Shown here: piece by piece, positions 5,378-12,799 of the stretch
How the letters are laid out: each line of letters opens with the position of its first letter
Position numbering within the stretch: position 1 is the first letter of the stretch
Origin: an uncultured Eubacteriales bacterium
GTDB lineage: Bacteria; Bacillota; Clostridia; Monoglobales; UMGS1388
NCBI GenBank assembly: GCA_900551345.1
Contig: URVP01000028.1
Location: forward strand, 1-12,799
Direction of reading: 5' to 3'
DNA length: 12,799 nt
Translations under genes and position numbers: made by a program
Notes under the pieces: model-generated
Told to the model about the DNA's origin: nothing
The model's input: the letters and a program-made list of their open reading frames with translations, nothing else
Databases searched by the model: none

Positions 5378-6454
5378 CTATTTTTCAGATTTATATATTA
5401 TTCTGCCCCGTGAAACGGTATAAATAAGTTCGCCCAAATCATCTGAAAGTATTAAATCGCAATCATATCCCTCGGCAAGTTTTCCTTTATTAAGCCCCAT
5501 CATTTTTGCCGGATTTTCAGTTGCCATTTTCAGTGCGTCTTTTTTATTTATCCCGAATTCTATTGCTTTTTTTACGCAATCGCCTAAAAAGACAGCACTT
5601 CCTGCTATTGTTCCGTTTTTATCCACGGCTTTTTTATTCTTGACATAAATCTGTCTTCCTCCAAGCTCATATATTCCATCTTTCATTCCGGCAGCTCTCA
5701 TGCTGTCGCTTATCAATATTATTCTGTCTGCACCGAATGTTCTATATAACATATTTACAGTAGATTTATGAAGATGCTCTCCGTCACAAATAACCTGAGC
5801 ATATACACCGCTATCCATGGCTGCTCCAATAAGCGAAGGTCTACGATGGTGGAATGGCGGCATAGCATTAAAAATGTGAGTTACACAGCACGCACCGGCT
5901 TCAAAAGCCTTCACAGCTTCATCATAGCTGCATCCGGTATGACCCAGAGAAACGACTGCTCCGCATTTCTTAATAAATTGTTCACTGCCTCGCAGTTCCG
6001 GTGCTATTGTGACAATCTTTACATTATTATACATACTGAATTCTTCAAGACTTAAATCCCTAACATACTGATCGGCCTGAGCACCGGTATATTCTTTCGA
6101 TATATATGGACCTTCCAAATGGAAACCGCATATTTGAGCTCCTTGAGAAAAATCTGTTTTTTGCTTTGTTACTTCAATTAGTTTTTCGTTAGATGCAGTC
6201 ATGGTCGTAGGATACCATGCAGTGACGCCTTTTGAAGCAAGCAGCAGTGACATTTCGCAAAGCTTGTCTGTGTCCATAACATCCCATCCGCCGCAGCCGT
6301 GCAAATGTATATCTATAAGTCCGGGGTATGCGTTAAGGCCGGCACACTCAAAACCTTTTTGCATAGTTTTTCCTATATTTACTATAATTCCATCTTCTGC
6401 CGTTATGTCAGTTATCTGTCCGTCAATTTTAATATTTTTAAAAACAGTATTCAT
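5378..6454 (-). CDS. nagA: N-acetylglucosamine-6-phosphate deacetylase
   Basis: NagA removes the acetyl group from GlcNAc-6-phosphate, giving glucosamine-6-phosphate and acetate, in amino-sugar and cell-wall sugar recycling in the cytoplasm. The 358-residue product is an amidohydrolase barrel: metal-site DIHLHG (His50, His52), HLEGPY with Glu114, SLGHTGCSYDEA (His172), THIFNAMPPFHHR (His193), and catalytic Asp250 in ISDSMRAAGM. The C-terminal MATENPAKMMGL and LAEGYDCDLIL segments are typical. The ATG at 6454 is chosen for a GGAGAG box 8 bases upstream and the usual MNTVFKNIKI start. No nagB is visible beside it. It is transcribed away from the lipase-like gene, from its own promoter. Confidence 0.95.
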   Translation of the reverse strand: MNTVFKNIKIDGQITDITAEDGIIVNIGKTMQKGFECAGLNAYPGLIDIHLHGCGGWDVMDTDKLCEMSLLLASKGVTAWYPTTMTASNEKLIEVTKQKTDFSQGAQICGFHLEGPYISKEYTGAQADQYVRDLSLEEFSMYNNVKIVTIAPELRGSEQFIKKCGAVVSLGHTGCSYDEAVKAFEAGACCVTHIFNAMPPFHHRRPSLIGAAMDSGVYAQVICDGEHLHKSTVNMLYRTFGADRIILISDSMRAAGMKDGIYELGGRQIYVKNKKAVDKNGTIAGSAVFLGDCVKKAIEFGINKKDALKMATENPAKMMGLNKGKLAEGYDCDLILSDDLGELIYTVSRGRIIYKSEK

Positions 6455-6484
6455 TGTTTTCTCTCCATTGGTAATACTAAGGTT

Positions 6485-6513
6485 ATCATATATCAACACA
6501 GGTTTGTTGTCAA
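6485..6513 (-). promoter_or_regulatory. nagA promoter
   Basis: On the minus strand TTGACA (6508-6513) and TATGAT (6485-6490) are 17 bases apart. The predicted start leaves a short leader before the nagA ATG. Its -35 box lies about 10 bases from the -35 box of the divergent promoter. Confidence 0.85.
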
Positions 6514-6550
6514 TCCAAAACAGTTGAAAAAGAACTATTTTGTTGATATA
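6489..6550. promoter_or_regulatory. inverted 10-bp box shared by the two divergent promoters
   Basis: TATATCAACA at 6489-6498 and its exact reverse complement TGTTGATATA at 6541-6550 lie symmetrically. In each promoter the box covers the end of the spacer and runs into the -10 element. This would suit a common regulator, but part of the match comes from the -10 sequence itself. No matching known operator was recognised. Confidence 0.45.
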
Positions 6551-6552
6551 AT
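6524..6552 (+). promoter_or_regulatory. promoter of the lipase-like gene
   Basis: TTGAAA (6524-6529) and TATAAT (6547-6552) are separated by 17 bases. An AAAGGAAG ribosome binding site follows about 10 bases before the ATG at 6585. Confidence 0.88.
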
Positions 6553-6584
6553 ATTACTAATGTACATTAAAGGAAGAATTTATA

Positions 6585-8267
6585 ATGATAAAGAAATTAT
6601 CCATTCCAGTAATGATTGCCGTTTTTGCAGGAATTATTTGTATAGGTTTGTCCTATGGAGACAACCGGTCTGTTGAAGAAGCTTCCCAAAAACAAGTATA
6701 TGCAACAGAAGTAGAAAACCGTATGACAATAAATATAAACAGCAAACCATTAGCAAATAAGCCGTCACCTTTTGCTGAAGGAGATACTATTTATCTACCT
6801 TTAAGATCTGTATGCGAAAAATCCGGCTATGATATTTTATGGAATGATAAAGAACGCAGCATAAAGGCAACAAAAGATGAAACGGTTGTAAAGATGACCA
6901 TAGGCGATGATATTGTATCCGTTGATAAAAAGGAGTATAAACTATCCGACAGTATAACTGTTTCAAATCCCATTTTGCTGAAAGACAGCATAACATATAT
7001 CAGTATGCAGGATATGAGCAATATATTTGATATGCAAATTAAAATTGACGAGGAGAGTTTGGCAATAGATATATCATACAGTAATAAAAATTATATAACT
7101 TTTAACGATGGTCTGGGGAAAAATACTATTTCATTTTCTTATAATGACTCGTATTTTGACTCCACATCTTACGAATATTCGCCTGAAATAAGCCAGCTTG
7201 CTATAGCTCTTTGTGCCGGAGCAAATGCACAGGAGGAATTAAGCAGAGTATATAAAGAACTGGGTTTTTCCGCCCAAATGTATAATTACGACAAAACAGA
7301 CAAGGATTCCTCAGCATATTCGATATCATCAAAACAGTTGTCTGAAAACAACGCAAAACTGTATATTGTAGCCATAAGAGGTACAAGCGGCGAAGAATGG
7401 TACACAAATTTCGATATATATAAAGATAAGAATACACCCTCACCAGAGCACTATGGTTTTGCCAATGCGGAAAAAAGCGTCAGAAAATCACTGGAAAAAT
7501 ACCTTTCTCAAGATGATTTTGAAGGCAGACGAATTTTCCTTATAACAGGTCACAGCCGAGGTGGAGCTGTAGCAAACCTTCTTACCGCCAATCTTACAGA
7601 AGACGCCAAGTACGCATCGGCAAAAGATATATATGGTTACACCTTTGCAACTCCCAATGTTTCTATAGAAGCGGACGAGAACATGAAAAACATATACAAC
7701 TTTTGCAACGACAGCGACTTTATAACTCAAATACCATTTAACGGTACTGAATTTAACCCTGATGAAAAGGAGTGGCTGTATAGAAAAAATGGCACAACAA
7801 TACATTTTGATAATTCAAACATAAACTCCCTTAAAATCACCATGGAAATGGAAAAACAGTTTAAATTAATTACTGGAAAGAACTTTACCGAAATAGATAA
7901 GAACACTATAAAATCAATCGTTAAAGAACTTAAAGAGCTTTTGCCCACAGTTAATGATTATTATACCAAGCTTTTAGAGGTAGGCAATCTTAAATTGTCC
8001 GCGTATGAATTTTTTATCAAGGGGCTTGCCGCATCTCAAATGCCGGGAGACGCAGCGGAAAACGGTATGCTTATTATTGCGGGAGGTCTTTTTAACGGTG
8101 ATTTATCTTCCATAGCACGGTTTTTAGCATTCAATTCCTCTAGTGACACACAAAAGAACGAGGACGGAAGTGTTACAGAAAGCGGATTTGGCATAAAATA
8201 CAATCATAGCTGTGAAGCATATTTCACCTTTGTAAAAGCGTACAACAAATACCTTTTTAACGAATAA
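6585..8267 (+). CDS. exported lipase (class 3)-like serine hydrolase with stalk domain
   Basis: The 560-residue protein starts with a signal peptide (basic MIKK, hydrophobic core about 6-22; no lipobox). Residues about 46-160 match the copper amine oxidase N-terminal-type stalk domain (PF07833), with the repeated IYLPLRSVCEKSGYDILWN and ITYISMQDMSNIF pattern; in Firmicutes this domain is a structural or wall-associated module with no oxidase activity. Residues about 195-560 are an alpha/beta hydrolase like lipase class 3 or Mbeg1-type proteins: VAIRGTSGEEWYTNF (oxyanion region), nucleophile elbow GHSRGG with Ser324, probable Asp376 or Asp378 in NDSDF, and probable His541 in YNHSCEAYF. It likely cleaves esters outside the cell; the substrate is unknown. 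It has its own promoter. Confidence 0.85.
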   Translation: MIKKLSIPVMIAVFAGIICIGLSYGDNRSVEEASQKQVYATEVENRMTININSKPLANKPSPFAEGDTIYLPLRSVCEKSGYDILWNDKERSIKATKDETVVKMTIGDDIVSVDKKEYKLSDSITVSNPILLKDSITYISMQDMSNIFDMQIKIDEESLAIDISYSNKNYITFNDGLGKNTISFSYNDSYFDSTSYEYSPEISQLAIALCAGANAQEELSRVYKELGFSAQMYNYDKTDKDSSAYSISSKQLSENNAKLYIVAIRGTSGEEWYTNFDIYKDKNTPSPEHYGFANAEKSVRKSLEKYLSQDDFEGRRIFLITGHSRGGAVANLLTANLTEDAKYASAKDIYGYTFATPNVSIEADENMKNIYNFCNDSDFITQIPFNGTEFNPDEKEWLYRKNGTTIHFDNSNINSLKITMEMEKQFKLITGKNFTEIDKNTIKSIVKELKELLPTVNDYYTKLLEVGNLKLSAYEFFIKGLAASQMPGDAAENGMLIIAGGLFNGDLSSIARFLAFNSSSDTQKNEDGSVTESGFGIKYNHSCEAYFTFVKAYNKYLFNE

Positions 8268-8279
8268 CCGCATGTAACA

Positions 8280-8300
8280 CAATTGTAAACAATTGATTTT
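8280..8300 (+). promoter_or_regulatory. paired CAATTG palindromes before the ABC exporter promoter
   Basis: CAATTG occurs at 8280-8285 and 8290-8295, separated by TAAA. Together they form an inverted repeat about 15 bases upstream of the -35 box. It could be an operator. Because ATTTTT follows, it could also be a weak terminator for the lipase-like gene. Neither is certain. Confidence 0.35.
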
Positions 8301-8309
8301 TAAATCTGA

Positions 8310-8338
8310 TTGACAGTGAATTTTATGTGTAGTATACT
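8310..8338 (+). promoter_or_regulatory. promoter of the ABC exporter gene
   Basis: TTGACA (8310-8315) and TATACT (8333-8338) have a 17-base spacer. The GAAGGGG ribosome binding site and the ATG at 8371 follow within 33 bases. Confidence 0.9.
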
Positions 8339-8370
8339 ACGGTTGATTTTTCCGGAAGGGGTGGTTATCT

Positions 8371-10218
8371 ATGTCAGATGATAAGGAAATTTTAACCAAC
8401 AGCACACGGGTTGACTATGTGCCGGACTACGAATTCCTGTTTAAGGATGAAGAAGCAGAAGACGGAAAAAAGGGCGGTATGAAACTGCTCAAAAAACTGT
8501 ATGGGATGTATTGGAAAAATGTTGTAATTTCTACATTGCTTTTTCTTATTAAACATTCGCCCATATGGGTTATTCCGATCGTTACATCGAACATTATTAA
8601 CATTGTAAGTTCAGGCAATCTGGGTTCATCAAAAACACAACGAGACATAATCATAAACATTATAGTTATGCTTGTACTTGTGCTGCAAAACATACCTACC
8701 CATGTCTTATATTCCCGCTATGTTGACAAAACACTGCGAACCATAGGTGCAGGTCTTAGAAATACTCTTATCAGAAAGCTTCAGCACCTTTCCATTACAT
8801 ATCACAACATAACGGAAAATGGTAAAATTCAGTCCAAATTTCTTCGTGACATCGAAGCAATAGAATTTTTAAACACTCACCTGTTTAAGAGCGTTATTCC
8901 CAGTCTTATAAGCGTAATAGTAGCAGTGAGTATTTCCATAAACAAGAGCGGAATTGTAACCCTCTTCTTCCTTTGTGTTATACCGGTAAATGTTTCTCTT
9001 GTATGCCTTTTTAAACGCAAGATGAGGAAAAACAACCGAGAATACAGAACTGTAACTGAACGCATGTCGGCAAAAGTTAATACCATGCTTGACATGATTC
9101 AGGTAACCAAAGCACACGGACTTGAAAATGAAGAAATTGCATCTATAGAAGAAAATATAACTTCAGTTAAGGAAAAAGGACTTAATCTTGACAGAACCAA
9201 CGCATATTTCGGTTCATATGCATGGGTAATTGGACAGGTGCTCAGCGCCATATGTCTGTTATTTACCAGTTCCCTTTCTCTTAAAGGGATTATACTTGTG
9301 GGCGACATTGTGCTGTTTCAATCATATTTTTCATCAATTTCAGCCAATGTACAAAGCCTTGTAAATATATTCCCCGACCTTTCAAAAGGCCTTGAGTCGG
9401 TACAGTCCGTTTCGGAGATTATGCTCAGCGACGACATAGAAGACGATAAAGACAAAATACCGCTCAGATATGTACATGGTACAATATATTTTGACAATGT
9501 AAGCTACCACTATCCGGACAGCGATGTTGATACAATAAAAAACTTCACACTGCATGTAGAACCCGGTGAATGTATAGCCTTTGTAGGTTCTTCAGGCTCC
9601 GGAAAAACAACAATTATGAACATGATAATCGGATTCCTGAAAGCCACAGGCGGACAAATAAAAGTTGACGGAAAACCCATTGAACTGCTTAAAATGAGTA
9701 CATATCGTCATTTTCTGTCTGTTGTTCCGCAGAATACGGTAATATTTATGGGAACGCTTCGAGAAAATATACTTTACGGAATGCATAATGTAAGTGAAGA
9801 AAAATTGCAGGAAGTTATAAAAATGTCCTGCATTGACGAATTCCTTGACGAATTGCCCAATGGACTTGATACGGTTGTAGGTGACAGAGGCAGCAAGCTT
9901 TCAGGCGGCCAGAAGCAGAGAATTTCAATTGCAAGGGCACTTATAAGAGACCCCAAGATACTTATTCTTGATGAAGCAACATCAGCTCTTGACAATATTT
10001 CCGAATACCATGTTCAAAAGGCTATAAATCGTCTTATAAAGGGAAGAACAACATTTATCGTGGCACATAGACTTTCAACAATTCGCGATGCCAATCGAAT
10101 CGTTGTTATGGAAGACGGAAGATGTGTTGAAATGGGCACATATGACGAGCTTATGGATAAAAAAGGAAAATTCTATGAACTGAAAAGCTTAAGCGATATG
10201 ACAATTCACGCTGAATAA
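8371..10218 (+). CDS. half-size ABC exporter (permease-ATPase fusion)
   Basis: The 615-residue protein has an N-terminal membrane domain and a C-terminal nucleotide-binding domain, so it likely works as a dimer exporting a substrate across the membrane. An acidic 36-residue cytoplasmic stretch precedes about six membrane segments (roughly 50-72, 93-112, 172-190, 193-213, 283-302, 304-322). The ATPase has Walker A GSSGSGKT (406-413), Q-loop Gln454, signature LSGGQ (510-514), Walker B ILILDE (530-535), D-loop SALD and switch His566, all intact. Fused order and length fit the ABCB/MsbA-like exporters; cargo (drug, lipid or peptide) cannot be read from sequence. A promoter directly upstream suggests it is expressed alone. 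It converges on the glycosidase gene. Confidence 0.93.
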   Translation: MSDDKEILTNSTRVDYVPDYEFLFKDEEAEDGKKGGMKLLKKLYGMYWKNVVISTLLFLIKHSPIWVIPIVTSNIINIVSSGNLGSSKTQRDIIINIIVMLVLVLQNIPTHVLYSRYVDKTLRTIGAGLRNTLIRKLQHLSITYHNITENGKIQSKFLRDIEAIEFLNTHLFKSVIPSLISVIVAVSISINKSGIVTLFFLCVIPVNVSLVCLFKRKMRKNNREYRTVTERMSAKVNTMLDMIQVTKAHGLENEEIASIEENITSVKEKGLNLDRTNAYFGSYAWVIGQVLSAICLLFTSSLSLKGIILVGDIVLFQSYFSSISANVQSLVNIFPDLSKGLESVQSVSEIMLSDDIEDDKDKIPLRYVHGTIYFDNVSYHYPDSDVDTIKNFTLHVEPGECIAFVGSSGSGKTTIMNMIIGFLKATGGQIKVDGKPIELLKMSTYRHFLSVVPQNTVIFMGTLRENILYGMHNVSEEKLQEVIKMSCIDEFLDELPNGLDTVVGDRGSKLSGGQKQRISIARALIRDPKILILDEATSALDNISEYHVQKAINRLIKGRTTFIVAHRLSTIRDANRIVVMEDGRCVEMGTYDELMDKKGKFYELKSLSDMTIHAE

Positions 10219-10248
10219 TAAATTTATTTTAACAAAGCATTGGCAAAT

Positions 10249-10276
10249 ACATTTTACATTTTACATTTTACATTTT
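10249..10276. repeat. four exact copies of ACATTTT
   Basis: A heptamer is repeated four times head to tail without mismatch, about 30 bases after the exporter stop codon and before the shared terminator. Such short repeats can change length by slippage. The rest of 10219-10311 holds no gene. Confidence 0.9.
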
Positions 10277-10311
10277 ATGATTACAAAGCCTTGCAGCTAA
10301 CTTTTAAAAAC

Positions 10312-10354
10312 AAAAAACTTCCGGATTGGTCATCCAATCCGGAAGTTTAATTTT
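10312..10354 (-). terminator. strong terminator between convergent genes
   Basis: A perfect 15-bp stem (10315-10329 with 10334-10348) closes a TCAT loop. On the minus strand it is followed by a T run (complement of 10312-10317), ending the glycosidase transcript 40-odd bases after its stop. On the plus strand TTTAATTTT follows, so it can also serve the ABC exporter gene. Confidence 0.93.
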
Positions 10355-10395
10355 GTGCAAATTCTTTTTTCTGACTTTCTTGTAATAATGTTTAA

Positions 10396-12799
10396 TTATT
10401 CAAACTTGTATGCCGTAATCTTATCTGCACTATTGAAAACAATGACTCTTACATATTGATTTTCCCCGGGCAGGTCACATGTGATATTAATATTTTCATC
10501 ACCTGAAATCCGATAATTCTCAATTACCATTTCATGAGATTTATCCATACCCAAATCATCATTAAATATTGCAGCCATTACAGTAATGGTCTGTTCGTCA
10601 GCAGATTCAACAGTTACGGGGATGGAAAGCTCCGCTTTACCGTTTTCTCTTATAACGGTCATATTCTGATTGATTATTACTTCGGGCTTTTCACCGGTTA
10701 CAAACAGTTCTCTTATGCGAAGCTCATTTGTATCTTCATAGTTAAGCTTGTCAAATTCAAATCTGATATATTTAGCCGCAATGGGTTTTATAATTCTTTC
10801 GGTTACCGGAGCAGTATTGCCTTTAACCTCTTCAATAGTTGTCCAGTTAACCCCGTCGGAACTTGCCTTGACTGTAAAATCAACCGTATTCTTAAGTTGT
10901 TCTACCTCTCTATAGTTTGATGCACCGCTATGGCGGATAGCCCAACGATCTATCATATACTCACCGTCAAGCTTATATTCGATATATTTTGGTGAAGATG
11001 AATTGTCAACCCAAATGGTATCTTCCATATTATCAGCGGCAAGTGCTGCAAATTCAGTATCGCTTGCACCGATTATCTCAGCATTGGCAAGCAGATTTTC
11101 TCCGAATACTTTGTCCATCTCTTCCTTTACATACACACCCCAGTAATCGGTGGGAAGATATGAATAATCGTAATTGTTCCTCTTGGTACTTTCATCTATA
11201 ATTCTGGGACTTGAACCGGGGTGGAAGCACCAACCTGTCCAGTTAAGATATGTACCGTAGGTTTCCACATCATTTACAAATTCAAAGAATTCAGGATTCC
11301 ATATGGTATACCACTTCTCTGATGTTTCCGGATACTCTGCTCCTTCTATTGCAAGAATCGTGCCGTTATCCCAACCGTTTTCTCCGCTAAGTACCGGGTA
11401 CATCTTTCTTGCTGTACCCATCATTTTATCCCAGTCAGGAGTTCTGCCCTTCCATGGATAAATATGTGTATCATAAATTATTCCGTATCCTGTAAGCTCC
11501 TTATTGTCATTAGAACCCTGGTCTATAAGTGCATAGATCGTATCGTCGCCTTCTGCTTCGCCTACTATACCTCTGAGGTCATAGCCCCAGTCAAGACCGC
11601 CCGCAAGAATAATATTCTTTGCACCCAGGTCTCTTATCATCTCTACCACATACTGTTGTCCGTAAAATTTAGTTACTGTACCGTCTGCATTTTTCTTTTC
11701 GCCGCCGTTTCTCCATTCGTCCCATGTAGTTGAGTGCGCTTCGTTAAGTATGCCATAGAGTACGGTGGGATTATTTGCATAGATAGGTGCAAACTCTCTC
11801 CAGAAGTCCACATATTCCTGCTTGAAAAATTCATATTTATGCAGATCGACTATTACATATTTACCTCTTGCAGAAGCCATATTGATAAGAGTATCAACGG
11901 TTTGACGGTAGCTTTCATCGCCCCAATACTCATGGCTTACGGGAAGACGGATAATATTTGCATGCCAGTTATCCATTGCTTCCATCATGGTTTTTTCCAT
12001 TTCCCATCCGCTGCTGAATTCAAGGCTGTCCACATTAAGACCCACAAGCTGTACCTGGGTATCAGGGTCATCTGCATAAACAATCTTGTTGCCCAAAGTC
12101 ATAAGCTGACGGGAATAGTTAACAATTTCTCTTTCGGGAACTTCAGAATAAAAAGTCTGTTCTTCCACATCTTTTGCTTCTTCACCCGATATAAACAGAT
12201 CTTTTATCTTTAATGTACCATCATCATAATAGTTAGTTTTTTCAAATGTAAACTTAACATATCTCGCCTGCACGGGAGCAGTAATTCTTTCGCTTACAGC
12301 AGCAGTATTGCCCTGCATACCGTCAAGGCGTGTCCAGTTAGTACCGTCAATACTTGTATATATAGTAAAATCGACTGTATTTTCAAGCTGCTCTATCTCA
12401 CGATATTCCTGCGAACCGGCATGACGGATAGCCCACCTGTTAACAGTATATACATCACCCATATCTACTGTTATATATTTATCTCCGTCAGATGTGTCAA
12501 GCCACATTGTATCATAATCATTATCCAAAGCAAGCTTTGCAGTATTCATATCGCTTGCATCCACAATATTTTTGTTGGCAATGAGATTTTCTCCCATAAC
12601 CTTTAACATTTCGTTCTTTACATACACACCCCAGTAATCAGTGGGAAGATATGAATAATCGTAATTGTTCCTCTTAGTGCTTTCCGAAATAATTCTAGGA
12701 CTTGAACCAGGGTGGAAACACCATCCTGTCCAGTTAAGATATGCACCGTAGGTTTCCACATCATTTACAAATTCAAAGAATTCAGGATTCCATATGGTA
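10396..12799 (-). CDS. modular GH5 glycosidase with discoidin-like domains (5' partial)
   Basis: The frame is open to the right edge; the GTG at 12759 is internal, since the preceding residues repeat those before the second copy. 800 residues are visible. Order in transcription: end of a first GH5 catalytic domain (12799 to about 12600), F5/8 type C (CBM32-like) domain (about 12582-12181), a complete GH5 domain (about 12130-11120), a second discoidin-like domain (about 11091-10690) and a C-terminal beta-sandwich (about 10680-10399). In the full GH5 domain the likely acid/base is Glu in LNEAHS (11740-11742), the nucleophile is Glu in SGENGW (11380-11382), and DTHIYPW holds the active-site His. 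The usual NEP is NEA here. GH5 enzymes cut beta-glucans, mannans or similar. No dockerin, SLH or LPXTG anchor is seen at the C-terminus. Confidence 0.9.
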   Translation of the reverse strand, partial: TIWNPEFFEFVNDVETYGAYLNWTGWCFHPGSSPRIISESTKRNNYDYSYLPTDYWGVYVKNEMLKVMGENLIANKNIVDASDMNTAKLALDNDYDTMWLDTSDGDKYITVDMGDVYTVNRWAIRHAGSQEYREIEQLENTVDFTIYTSIDGTNWTRLDGMQGNTAAVSERITAPVQARYVKFTFEKTNYYDDGTLKIKDLFISGEEAKDVEEQTFYSEVPEREIVNYSRQLMTLGNKIVYADDPDTQVQLVGLNVDSLEFSSGWEMEKTMMEAMDNWHANIIRLPVSHEYWGDESYRQTVDTLINMASARGKYVIVDLHKYEFFKQEYVDFWREFAPIYANNPTVLYGILNEAHSTTWDEWRNGGEKKNADGTVTKFYGQQYVVEMIRDLGAKNIILAGGLDWGYDLRGIVGEAEGDDTIYALIDQGSNDNKELTGYGIIYDTHIYPWKGRTPDWDKMMGTARKMYPVLSGENGWDNGTILAIEGAEYPETSEKWYTIWNPEFFEFVNDVETYGTYLNWTGWCFHPGSSPRIIDESTKRNNYDYSYLPTDYWGVYVKEEMDKVFGENLLANAEIIGASDTEFAALAADNMEDTIWVDNSSSPKYIEYKLDGEYMIDRWAIRHSGASNYREVEQLKNTVDFTVKASSDGVNWTTIEEVKGNTAPVTERIIKPIAAKYIRFEFDKLNYEDTNELRIRELFVTGEKPEVIINQNMTVIRENGKAELSIPVTVESADEQTITVMAAIFNDDLGMDKSHEMVIENYRISGDENINITCDLPGENQYVRVIVFNSADKITAYKFE
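11130..11308 (-). repeat. second copy of the 1491-bp internal duplication (most conserved part)
   Basis: This stretch matches 12621-12799 with about a dozen mismatches in 179 bases by eye, and the offset is constant at 1491 bp (497 codons). It encodes the end of the GH5 domain (NDVETYGTYLNWTGWCFHPG through DYWGVYVK). Confidence 0.9.
12621..12799 (-). repeat. first copy of the 1491-bp internal duplication (cut by the window edge)
   Basis: It corresponds to 11130-11308 in frame at a fixed 1491-bp offset. The first complete unit, and possibly further units, must lie beyond the right edge. Confidence 0.9.

Noticed and set aside
6600..6665. Lipoprotein signal in the lipase-like protein (GIIC)
   Set aside because: Isoleucine just before the cysteine does not fit a lipobox; a normal signal peptide is more likely.
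11734..12213. Open frame of 159 codons opposite the GH5 gene
   Set aside because: It is antisense to a well-supported catalytic domain and has no recognisable product or upstream signals.

Overview
The window looks like chromosomal DNA of a low-GC Gram-positive anaerobe of the class Clostridia, plausibly a gut or rumen fibre degrader. The evidence is the AT-rich sequence, strong AGGAGG-type ribosome binding sites, consensus TTGACA/TATAAT promoters with 17-bp spacers, a zinc-type L33, and a large secreted GH5 glycosidase with discoidin-like domains. No species is claimed.

Layout: (1) Bases 1-1121, plus strand: 3' part of a class I SAM-dependent methyltransferase gene, cut by the left edge. 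(2) Bases 1266-5244, minus strand: the translation/secretion cluster rpmG-secE-nusG-rplK-rplA-rplJ-rplL. It has a promoter before rpmG, a second full-consensus promoter plus L10-type leader with attenuator before rplJ, and a strong terminator after rplL. rpoB does not follow rplL. SecE and L10 both carry long acidic C-terminal tails. (3) Bases 5378-6454, minus strand: nagA (GlcNAc-6-phosphate deacetylase), divergent from (4) bases 6585-8267, plus strand: an exported class-3-lipase-like serine hydrolase with a copper-amine-oxidase-type stalk domain. Their back-to-back promoters share an inverted 10-bp box. (5) Bases 8371-10218, plus strand: a half-size ABC exporter with its own promoter. (6) Bases 10396-12799, minus strand: a modular GH5/discoidin glycosidase running off the right edge, with a 1491-bp internal duplication. 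Regions 5 and 6 converge on a 15-bp-stem terminator.

Working together: region 2 is core machinery (ribosomal stalk and L1/L11, transcription factor NusG, translocon subunit SecE) and is probably co-transcribed, with L10-L12 output controlled separately by the leader. The right half suits a carbohydrate-scavenging anaerobe: extracellular glycosidase and hydrolase, a transporter of unknown cargo, and amino-sugar catabolism. No mobile element, CRISPR array, phage gene, tRNA or rRNA was seen. I found no convincing new multi-gene system. The most notable items are the SecE acidic tail, the L10 leader switch, the possible alternative folds of the rpmG leader, the shared box between nagA and the lipase gene, and the duplicated GH5 unit.
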